Assembly: GCA_964030785.1 (NCBI GenBank)
Contig: OZ034973.1
Location: 1,800,632 to 1,864,631 of the forward strand
Source: Siderastrea siderea
Taxonomy: Eukaryota > Cnidaria > Anthozoa > Scleractinia > Rhizangiidae
Direction of reading: 5' to 3'
Length of the DNA stretch: 64,000 bases
In this document: positions 22,603 to 34,600 of the stretch, one piece after another
Layout: every line of letters starts with the position of its first letter
Numbering within the stretch: position 1 is the first letter of the stretch
The notes under the pieces: model-generated
What the model was told of the DNA's origin: nothing
Databases searched by the model: none
What the model saw: the letters and a program-made list of their open reading frames with translations, nothing else
Program-made: the position numbers and the translations under genes

Positions 22603-25600
22603 ATGGCGGAAGAAGGTACGGCAGTTAAATGCTTAAATTTTGTGTTTATCTCGTTAATACAGCTGTCTTTTCTAAAAATAACGTGAAATAAGTAGCCTTT
22701 AAAAATGTTTTTACTATTTCTAACGCACAACGTTGCGTGTGTATAAAGTAGTTTTAGCAAAAATGTGTTCTGATCGCAGTCGAGTGCATGCAGTGGGTTT
22801 AATCTTATGTTTATACTTTCTGCCGAAGAAGTTCAATTTCTCCACGTCGCAAGACGTATTTAAAATTTTCCTGAAAGGATCTTAGACATTAAATGTTTCT
22901 GAAATCTGAAAAATACTAAGTCCAACTCTTGTTCTGCAAAATTAAACTTTTAAGCTTTGAAAAGCACATTTTATCCATCACTGATCGATCGATCGATTAA
23001 TTGCCACAATGTAGTCAGTCAATGTTAAACATTTTAAGGTATGTACTGTCAAGTATAATTTAATTTTCGACCTTATTTTGATCATTAGAAACTTCTGCAG
23101 AGGCCTTGGTGAGCTTACGAGGTAAATAATTATTAAAACTAATCACTCTTTACGTTTTCCCTAATATATAGTGCATATAATTTAGTCACTGTGTACCGTA
23201 CTGTACACAAGCTTATAATATTCAAGATGTTTGTAAATTTAACTGCTCTGATGACACAGTAATTAAAAATCCTGGGGAAGGGTGTGGGGTGGTGGGGGTA
23301 CTTGCAATTAAAATGACTGGGAGCTGCAAATGCAAAATATATCCTGTCAGATGGTCCAAGGATCAGTCTAGCTAAAATGCTGCATGACTCCTGCAGTACC
23401 AAAATTGAAAATTTTGTACTTATACTTCTAAAAATCCTTGGCATTTTTCTGTCACGTTGAATTGAGATTACCCCCTATGACTCAACGGGATAGCTTTACT
23501 TACCAACAACAACAACAACTTAAGTGTCAAGAAATCTTCTAGTGAACTGTAGTTCTACTAATTGATAAGAATAATAATAACAATATAATAATAATTATAA
23601 TAATAATAATTATTATTATTAATAACAATAGATACATGTAAGAGTACTAATTTAAAAAGCTATGTACAATACATTTGCCTGCTGTGCGACAAATGCAGAC
23701 TTGAAGACTTACAGACCAACGTTACGGTGACATTTAGTAAATTATGTGGAGTCTGCAGTCTGCATTTGTTGCACACCAGGTGTAACCCTCAAAGTTACCA
23801 AGCTACACACTGATCAGTGTTGTTGTGTATATACATGTAATATGCAGGTATTGGATCACAGTCCCCGTTCAGTTCACCTGTGAGGCGAACTACGCCAGTA
23901 AGTATTAAGTGAAAGTTATATCATTAAGACTTTGACTATCTTGAAATCATAGCAAGAGTGATACCCAATTTCACATTTATGTTCCTGTCCATGTCACAGG
24001 TTTTAGGCGACACAAGATTAATATTGTAGATTTTTAACAAAAGTGGGTTGTGGTACAAATCACTCTGTATTAGTGTAACATCACTTACTTGCAGCCACTG
24101 TCACCAACAATCCTTTTAAGACTACACCCACCTACATCTGGATGATTACCATACCTGCCAACCGTCACGATACAATCGGAATTGTCCCAATTTTTGAGTT
24201 TCAAAACCTAAAAAAATTGGCACATTCCGATTTTCAAGAGAAAAAAAAAGACATTTTCTTTTGTAAAAATTTGGAACTGGGTTGTTAAAAATTGGTCTTG
24301 AGTCTTCTAAATCCTATTATTTTGTGAAATACATGTAGTGATTGAGAACATTAAACAACACCTGAGAATTCTAATGCTAAAACAGTAGGGTACAGGCAAT
24401 ATTGTTAAAAATTAATGGCAAAACCCTGGAGCATCCTGGAACCTGTTAATTGTTGGGGACAGGGCACTACTCCAGGACTAGGTTGTGGGGGTGGGGGGGG
24501 GGGGTGGAGGGGAGTGGCCCCTATTTCTGGTTTTATAAGGTTGGCAGGTATGGATTATACTCGATCAACCTTCTTATGACATATTTCCTGGGTTCAATGC
24601 ATTTAATAATTAAACTGCAGTTCAATAAAAGAGGCGTTAGTCGGGGGGGGGGGGGAGAGCAACTTCCCATACATTCTCTTAAATGAAATCCAAACGATGT
24701 TCTCACAACTTGCAAAGCAATCTATGAGGTTCTAGTCAGCGGATATACCTCCTACGCGTGCGCAGATGTTGCATGTTCCAACGGAACTTGGACGCTGAAG
24801 GGAAAAAAATTATGGCGGCCAAAGGCAGCGGATTCGGTTTTGTCCCTTCATTTAGGTAATTGACGAATTGATCGTATTTTACACGTTTATCATGTTTTCG
24901 TGCATTTTGCTTCTTATAAAGACAAAAGTGTACTCTCGGAGTTTTTAAGTCGCAAAGTAGAACAGTAGCGCTTCGATCAATCCAGTCTTTGCTGATCGAC
25001 TGTATAGAATCAGATAGAATTTTCTAAAGCTGGGTTAAAAACTGGGATCGGGTTCAAAGTACTGAACTGTGAAATGATCTTGTTAACACATAACTGGGTT
25101 ATTGATAACAAAAGTCGTATTTTGTGCGTAGGTATTGTTTCCATGCATTAGGTTATAGCAATTTTGATTGAATTTATTTCCATCGATGTTTTATGGCACA
25201 TTTCCCGTTGCAATTTATTTAGACCACGCTGGAGGAAAACATGCAAACCGAGTACAGCCATAACTGTCTCATCTCATGCTATCAATTCGTTACAGAATGA
25301 GATGTAAAGAAACATTGACAGTATTTTTATTTATCACATGCATCAGTTCAGCGATAGACAAAGACCAAAATTACGCAAACCTGGTCTCCAAGTATAAACA
25401 AGCAAAACGTGACTGCCGTACAGCTCGCAAGCTGATCCACTCGCCACTGCAACAAACAAGACATTGCGAAAACAGTAGCGTCTTCATCGATGTCGCTTCC
25501 ATCGAATATTCTCTTGTACGAAACTGACAGTAAGTTCCACGAGAGATTAGCCGCTCACTGCTTACTTTCCCCTGACAAAATACACATAAATTTTGCAAAC

Positions 25601-28600
25601 TATTTCGAATAAGTTGATCGTCGATCGGAAATATTTACTATGACAAACACCGCTGTCCACGTTTTGACTGGACCGCTTTGCAAGTTGTGAGAACATCGTT
25701 TCTCGGTCCCAGGCCTCGCTTCTATCCCCCGCCTGGGCGTTAGTTCTTAATGTATTAATGGTTACACTTTCAAAGTAGCCATGTTTGAGTCAGAGATAGG
25801 CCATGTAATGTAGTGGTGTGCCAATCATTGATTATAATTGATAATTGCTCATTCCCAGAGGCCTTTTTCAGTGTTATCTTGTATACATGTTGCCTACGCC
25901 AATTTCAACATGGCGACTGCAGATCGGGAAATCCACAGAGGACTATTTTATCCAATTATTATCGATCATTGGTTGGTTTGGGCAATCCTATTATTTCTAA
26001 TAATTGATTATGAAATCATCTCTGATTCCCATCACTGGTGCAATGTGAAGTTATGAAACATGGTCACTTTTGTACTCTTGGTTAATTTGAGATTGTCGAA
26101 AAGTGAATTTGAGGTATAGCATAGTTCATTATTTCACAGTCACGTTCAAAGAAAAGAACCAGACAGCTTGATGATAGCTTGGAAGAAACAGAGCAAGACA
26201 CTGGCACAGATGAAGGGGTAAATTGATTACTGTTCTTACGGCAATGATTTCTATTTCTGAAAACTCTAGAATGCCAAAGAATTTTTCACTGAAAGTTTCA
26301 GTGGAAAAGGGACCTAAGTAAAAAGTTTGGCGTAAACTCTTAAAATTATTAAAGGATTCCTTTTAATGATAATATTATAATATTTAATACTTATATAGCG
26401 CAAATTAACATGTAAATATGGTCAAATGCACTTTACAAGATATAAAAAGAACAAAACGATAAAAAATGCAAATTTTAAATTATAAAAATTTCAATGAAAA
26501 AGTACAATAAAAAAGATAATAATATCACCGATAATCTAATGTTCTAATCTACTAAATCTTATCCTACATTAGAAGCAATTTTAAACAGGTGAGTTTTCAG
26601 GCTAGATCTAAAACTTGTGAAATTGTCCATGTTCCTTAAATGTGCAGGAAGCTTGTTCCAAAGGTAAGGGGCAGCAGATGTAAAAGATCTGTCCCCTAGT
26701 GTCTTTCAAAGCCAGGCGCTAGGTTGATGGAGCCATAAGGCACCAAGACTGTATTTCGATACATCTTTAACACTTATCAGATTACTTATGTATTCAGGTG
26801 CGAGGCCATTAATCGCCTTGAAAGTAAGAATAAGTATTTTGAAACAAATACAATATTGAACAGGTAGCCAGTGTTTTGTACACAAAACAAGTGATAAAGT
26901 TTTCTAACTTGTGTTTTCCCTTTGAAGGAATATTCCCTGTCATCCCCAAGAACAAGGTTGGTTCTCTGTCTTGTTTCTCTTCACTGGAAAATACTGCTCA
27001 ACAGCTTTCATTTGATTAATCGTGATAACTTTAAGATTTCATCCACAGTCTCAATAGTTGGGTCCACCCTTAAACAGTACTGCAGGAAAGTACTGCTCAA
27101 TATAGCATTCATTTGAATGACCAGATTTAAGGATTTCATCCACAGACTCAAAATTTAGAGCCATGTTGCACTGCATACTAAACGGTACCACAGGAAAGTG
27201 CTGCTTAGTAGCTTTTGTTTTAATGTGAACACATTTTAGGATCTCATCCACAAGCTCAAAAGTTAGATCCACCTCTTGCTGCATATTAATACAACTAGAA
27301 CATTCTCCTGAAAGTAATTACAGCTTTCATTTTGAATGGTCAAATGTAAAAGGAAAGGATAGCTGAGTAATGAGTCAATCTGTAGTTCATATTATTTTAT
27401 TTACCAAACTTGATTCAGATGTGGCTTTCTTTTGCAGAAGAATGGCAAGTTTAAGAGGAGTGTCTATGGTAGGCACCTGTTGTTATTAAGTATGTGAATC
27501 AGTAAAGTGTGAACACCACTGACCCTTTTTCTGGACTGAATGGTTATTGTGTTATAAGCAGGTTTCTAGCCAAAAATTGAAGGATATTTTCTTTTAACCT
27601 AGGTTACCAACTTAATTGGTAATGGAAATCCAGATAAGAAGCTTGCCAAGGTAATGAAAACCGGCAGTTTTTTTTTACTTTGTTACCTAGGCAGATCGTC
27701 ATTTGACCTTGTCTATTAAAAATTAGACCTAATACGTAATGGTTTGCATTGGTTCACAAATCTTGTTGGTTATTTGTCAGGCTTCATTTTCAAAGTTACA
27801 AAATCTGCTGAAGTTACCCAAGGCAGCACGGTGGTGTTATTTTGAATGGTTCTACTCCAGTTTAGACAGGTAAAAACACAATAAGTGCTGGCTTTCTCTA
27901 CTAAGCTGTTAGAGGCTGTTATTTTTGCCTTGTTTTGTGTTATGTACTGTTCACTCAAAATTGACATCCCTGTTCCACCTTTCATGATAGAAAGTGACTG
28001 GAGTTGGGAGATTGTTCCTGGTAAAGAGTTAACTATTCTCCTGAATTCCACTTACAGAAGATGTAGATTTGGCTTCCCACCATGATTATTAGATCCGTGT
28101 TCATGTTTGTGTTAAAAAAGGAATCACTAATCACAAATAAACAAAAGCTTAAGTCATGCTCCATTTAGCCTCTTGCAGGTACTGGTATGCATGTCTTATT
28201 ATTTGGCTCTTCATGTACAGTGTATGCATTATTCTAGGGGAGTGAGTGCAGCAAAAGCCAATAAAAATCTGCTCCAAAGGTTACCTTTACCACTGACTGC
28301 TTGACACATTATCAACTAATAAAAGTTTATCAATTGCTAATAAATGCACTCTGTTTTTTTTACTTAGGGTCTTGTTTGAAGGTGATAATGACTTTCATGT
28401 TTGCTTAAAGGAGTCATTTCCAAATTTAAAGGTTGGTTTAAATAAAATTTGAAACACTGATTCCATATAATTATTGTTTATGAAAGCAATACTTCTAAAT
28501 TTTAGTCTGATCAGAATTGGAGCCTTTGTGTACCTACTGTTACTTTCTTTTTCATTGACAGACTCGCAAGTTGCGACGAGCAGAGTGGAGAGAAGTGAGA

Positions 28601-31600
28601 AGACTTATGGGCAAACCAAGAAGGTCAGTATAATCAATTATTAGCACAGTAGGGGGGTACAATTTCATGCTTTCAGTGGGGACAGGGGGGTGCATGGGGG
28701 CGAGGGGGGGGGGCAGATATTCCCAAGACCATTTTTGTGGTCAATTGTATGTCTTAAAAATTGGCCAATTATTGACCAAGTTAATATATGAGGAGGTGAT
28801 TTCTGAGGAAAACCAACAATCAACTGAATCATCATTAATGTCGCAGTTCCTTTTAATAATATAGAGCACAGAGATGCGAACATAGTACACAAAATAACAA
28901 CAATATTTGGCGTTAAAGTGGGGAACACCTCTCCGCGATCGGCGTGACAGACGACTTCCATTGCGTGACCACACGGCTACTTATCTCCCCAGTGCCAAAA
29001 CCGCGCTGGATCGGACAAGTAGACAGGTCAAAAGCTAAGACGATCTATAAGCCTAACTCATACGGCACTACGAGCTGACCTCCGGCCAGCATCGTGCTAG
29101 AGTTATGACTTTCTCAAGCCTACTTATCTCCCCAGCACTACGAGCCGACACCGCCGGCACGTGCTGGATCGGACAAGAATAGGCAGATAAAGAACGTAAA
29201 TAACGCAACTAACCGATCGAAAACAAAGCTTGGGGAAGTCGCTGCGAGACTTAACCGCCACAGATACATGCGAAGCAGGTATCCCCCCAAGCAAGCCAAG
29301 CCTAAAATTCAAGGAAATGAAATACTGGCCATCCGCGGCGCAGCAGACAGCAAGACATGTTTTGGTGTTCTAATATAAAGCTGATAAGAGTCCGAAGACC
29401 ACCTTCCTAAAACCTTAATTAACCAGTCTGGTAAGCCTGCAGCAGCAGCGGTAGAAGCGGCACCAATGCGAAAACCATGCCCTTTGAGAGACTGATACGG
29501 CAGACCGGCGTGACGGGCCGCGTCCCGAAGCAGGTTAACCACCACCGACCTAGTAAGAAAACGACCTGACTGGAAAGAAAAAAGGGGTCCCTGCGGACGG
29601 GCGGCTAGAAGATAGTCACGCATAGCTGACACTGCGCAAATAGGTGAAGGAGAACACGCGATTACGAGTGAGTGTCCTGTGCGAAAATAGTCTGTCTTAG
29701 AAGCCTTTAAGAAAACAGACATCTGCTGCGGGCATACCAGACTAGGATAAAATGACACACAGTCGGCAGACAGGTCGAACTGAGGGCGAAACTTAGAGGT
29801 TCCTTGGTAGGTAAACTCGCCACAGCGAAGAAAGGCAAAAAAGGCTAAAGTAAAGGCAGCCCAAACCATACAGTAATCACACTCCCCCAGCCAGGAGCGG
29901 AGTACGGGTTTAATGTCTAGTAGCACTCCCGGGGTGACGGGTTGACGGAGTATACGGGCCTTACCCTGGTAGCGAAGGATACCCCTAAGGACCTTTTTCA
30001 GCAATAATTTGCCCACGAGAGGGTCCCCATGCCCACATGAAATGTGCAAGTTGCGAACGGCGGCTAAATACAATTTGATGGTGCTGTGCTGCACCGTCCT
30101 GGCTAAATATGAGGCAAAATAGATAAGGGTACCTTCCGAGGCGGGTAGGATATCCCCATCATTAGACATGAGCCTGTTCATCAGACAAAACTGAATAAAC
30201 CGTTTTTCCCCAGAGCCGTACGTACGGTTGGTAGACCATGCCAAGCCCCAGGTTGCGTAGGTTTGAACTTCATCCCTTAAAGGGTCATGAGCGAAGGCGG
30301 GATGGTGCAAGGGATTCTGTCGGCCGTGGGAGCCGCCGCTCGAAAACGTGCGTCCTGAAAGCGTGAGAGGGCATCAGCAATATCGTTACGGACCCCAGGG
30401 ACATGCCGAGCCCTAACAAAGAAATTGTGCTTCATGGATATGAGGACAAGGAACCTAACTAGGTCCATGATACGGGGGGACTTCGAATGGCCTGAATTGA
30501 TGATAGCGACGACTGATTCGTTATCGCACCAAAATTGGATACGCTTCCCGGAAAAATGCGGGAACCAGATAGCACACGCTACCACAATCGGGAAAAGTTC
30601 CTGCCACTCAATGCTTATACCCTGGGCTTTGCTAAGTTGCATATGAGGGGGCCACCTGCCCTGAAACCATTTCCCATTAAAATAACCCCCAAAACCAACC
30701 GACCCTGCGGCATCAGTGTACAATTCCAAGTCCGGGGAAGGGGTAATGGCAGTGTCTAAGAAGAAAGAACGCCCATTCCACCCCACAAGAAAAGCTTTCC
30801 ACATGGTAAGGTCCTTAAAAAACTCTTGGTTTAGCCTGATATGGTGGAAGCGGCTTGGCACCCCCCAGGTAAGGTTGATCATGCGTTGTAGAAAAGTGCG
30901 CCCGGGGACGACTGCCTTGCAAGCAAATTGAAGTGTACCAATCAGAGACTGCAACTCAACCAGCCGTACCGACCGACGCTTAGTAAATGAATTGAGTAAA
31001 TCCCGGGTGCGTTGAAGTTTGTCCGCGGGAAGCCTGGCTTCCATCCGGGTGGAGTCTAGTTCGATACCCATAAATTCTAGGACGTGAGAAGGACCCAGGG
31101 TCTTGGAGGCGACTACAGGGGCATTAACGGACATGAAGACCCAGAGTAAGGTACTAAAGCTAGACAGACATTGTAAACGGGATGGTTCAGCAATGAAAAA
31201 GTCATCAAGAATGTGCAGGACATGTGTTAGGCCGTAGTTGTTCTTTAGAATCCACTCCAAAGCCTCAGATAATAGGTTAAAAAGGAACGGTGCGCTCCGT
31301 AATCCGAAGGGGAGATATAGGTCCACATAATATTGGCTTTGCCAGTAAATACCCAAAAGGTGCCAATCGGCAGGATGTATGGGTATGAGGCGAAAGGCCG
31401 ATTTAAGGTCGGTTTTTGCCATAAAAGAACCCCGCCCCAGGGACTGGAGGATACGTATGGCATCGTCTACCCGAACATATTGTAGGGCGTACGGGTCCTT
31501 AGGGATATGGTCGTTAATACTATCCCCCTCCGGGTATGACAGATGGTAGATGGTACGCCATTCCGAGGAATGTTTCTTGGGTACCACACCCACAGGGTGA

Positions 31601-34600
31601 CATTGGAGGTCGGGAATGGGAGAGGAATCAAAGGGGCCCGCCACACAACCTAACTGGATTTCCTTATTAAGATTAGACGAAACTACCTCAGGGTGCTGTA
31701 TAGCAGAAATCAAATTACGAGATACCCGGGGTTGCCGAGGGCCAGTATAGCCGACATGTGCACCATACCGAAGGGCAGAAATTAAATCATGAACAAAATT
31801 AGGGTCGGGGTGGTGGGAAAGTTCCCTTTCTAAGATATCTACATTAATAGGAGTGGAGACGGGAGGTAAATGAGAGTTCGTGGCAGGAAGGTGGACCTTA
31901 TCTCTTGCTTCGGTCGCTGGTGTTGCTGGAGCCCTGGCGTCGCGGACCGGTTCTTGAGAGACCGCTGGGGCAGTTGAGGATGGAGTGGCTGGAAGACCGG
32001 CATCGGCGGCAGACGTGCGGGAACGTGCAGGAACTGGAGGTGCATCCCGATGACCGGTTGAAGCGGAAGCAGACAGGCTGCCGCCCTGCTAATAATCTGC
32101 TGATACTTGAGCAGCTCGAGCGATCTCCGAGGGTAGGAGGCGACAGTGACCAACATATACGTCGTGTATGCATCTAACCACTTGTGGAAGGTGTCTATGG
32201 TTGGCTTGCGTTTCCGCACCATAGTGAGAGGGGAAGAGGAGCCCGGGACCGAATCATCAAAATGGAGCTGGATGTCGGGGACCTGGGACTGAGTCAAAGA
32301 ATCGGGCAGCAACAACGTAAAGTCAATGTACTCACCGCGGAGGATTTTGTCTTCCAAGTTTTTGTCCACAGGACGGTGAAGTCCGATTGGGTTTGCTGCA
32401 CCAGGTCGTGGAGTTGTGTTGCGTGCGGGAGGAGCCAAGGCTTGACTTCGGTAGGGCGCAGCGGACGGGAGAGGATGGCTCTGTAAAGCCTGCTGCAGCG
32501 ATAATCGCACCGTGTCCTGAATGGCGGCCATTTGGGCTGCAGTGAAAGGGCTGGACTGATGTGGTTCTTCAGAAAGATCTAAAGGCTCATCCAGGCCTTC
32601 TATCGAACCAACAAACGAAGAGATTTCGCTTGCCTCGCCGTTAGCTGCCGCGTCCGTATCCTCCGAGACATTTGCCGCTTGTTTGGGACGACTCGCTCGC
32701 TTCCTCGAGGTACGTTTCTGTACTCGGCCATTTCGCGGCTGGTTGGTGGGGCGAGGACCTTGAACAGCGCCTTTTAAACGAGATACGAGCTCCGCTTTGG
32801 ATCCAGTAATAGGAAGATTTAGGGCTTGAAGCCGTAGGCGAAGGACTTCCGTGGACAGCGACGCGAGATTATCCTGGCGCTGCTGGCGAGTATTCGCAAC
32901 GTTTCGATTGCCACGTGGACAAGCCATGATGAAATTACAAATTACAATTTTTAAAGAACCTTGGAAAACCTTACAGTTAGCAAGACAGCTAGTGGATGTG
33001 ACTTTGGACCTAAACTAGGCCTTTTATACCTAGACAGACGTCGCAAACTAGACCAATAGTAAATAAGGTACCATGCATAAAGTAAACTCATGGGGTGCTC
33101 GAACGAGACATGAATGGCGATATTTATGTTTTTAACCATACAGAGCGTTTGATGTAAAACTACTAGACAGTATTGCAACATTGATCAGTGAATCCCCATT
33201 GTACGCCTTTGTACATTCATGAAGAGAAAGGGAATAATGGTACATTCATGTCACGTACATCTTACGTGAGTTAATCTAGTTACAATGTAACAACATAAGC
33301 TTAGTTCGTCTCGCTCCATTAACTGCGTTTTACAGATTGCTGTAAAGCTTTATTAACACTCCTTACTACAAAGTTTGTTTAGTAGCATTTTCATTTCATG
33401 GTCTTCAGGTGTTCCCCTGCATTCTTCTTGGAAGAGCGGCAAGCTTTAGAAGAAAAGCGGCGAAAGATCCGAATGCTTCAACAACGAAAGGTCAGTCACT
33501 CTCTCATTACATTTAGTGTCTCTTCTCCCATTATTTTTCCTTTTTCATTATCAATCAAGTCATGCTACATCCAGTCAGTTTTTTAAGGAAACACCAGGCT
33601 ATGTACGTAGTCTTTATATAACACACAGGGGTAGGATAAAGTAATGTCAAGAAGGAGTGAGTGTGATTGATTGAACTTACTTTTTTTCAGAATTACATGC
33701 ATTATGGAGATAGCAAAAGAGGCAGAAATTCTCTAGAGGCCAAATAAAAATGTTCTATAGGCCATATAAAAATGTTACTGCAGTAGTGGTACCATGTTGT
33801 ATTTAGTTTTTACATGTTGACTGATTTCAACAGGTCACTGAACTCAGCAGGTTCAAAGATTTACCAGATGAAGTTCCTCTACCTTTAGTTATTGGAACAA
33901 AAGTCACAGGTTTGTAAAAATACCCAGCATAAATTTATTCATTGAACTTGAGGTCTGATCTTCTATCCTCTGTGACCTGGTGAGTGTTCTCTTTCCTCAA
34001 CTCATTACTTTTTGCCAAGCTGAGCCACTTTTTTGGCATTGTTGGTCTCCATCCATACCAGTGACATAAATTGGTACTAGAAATCTGTTGTGACAACCTG
34101 ACAAACTGGAATAACATTTTCTATAGTCTAGCATTCCATAATTTTTAAACTAGTATTAAAACAAACTTTATATTTACCTTACAATGCTCGACGTTTTGGC
34201 TGCAGGCAATTCTTCTGAAGATCTATCTACACGGCACTTATGTAAAGCAGGCTCGTAGTTTAATTAGGTTTTATCAAATTGTTAGTGTATTTTAGTGGCT
34301 TTTAAGTCCTGATAAGTTGATCGACCATGTTTAAATAAAGTTATTCATTCATTCGTTCATTCATTCATTCATTCATTCATTCATTCATTCATTCATTCAT
34401 TCATTCACATTTTATATGCATGGGTGCATACCTAACAGTTGTTAAAACAATAATAGCTGTTGATAAGGTAAAGCAAAAAGCAGGTATAAAATTAAAACCT
34501 TAAAAAATGGTTATTCCCTTTAACAGCTCGTTTACGTGAGCCTCAAGATGGACTTTTCACTGGGCAGATTGATGCTGTTGATACAGTCAATTATTCCTAC

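Larger units (their letters stand above)
28640..33200 (-). mobile_element. DIRS-type tyrosine-recombinase retrotransposon in LIN9 intron 10, antisense
   Basis: On the minus strand, in order, lie a Gag-like ORF with a SAP motif and a CCCH finger, a reverse transcriptase/RNase H ORF, and a tyrosine recombinase ORF overlapping it. RT plus a tyrosine recombinase and no DDE integrase is the hallmark of the DIRS order (DIRS, PAT/Ngaro groups). The element fills most of the intron between LIN9 exons 10 (ends 28623) and 11 (starts 33409). Its GC content is higher than that of the host intron. Both termini are uncertain; repeated blocks at 28978-29018 and 29120-29177 probably belong to the 3' terminal region. 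The coordinates given are approximate outer limits. Confidence 0.88.
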
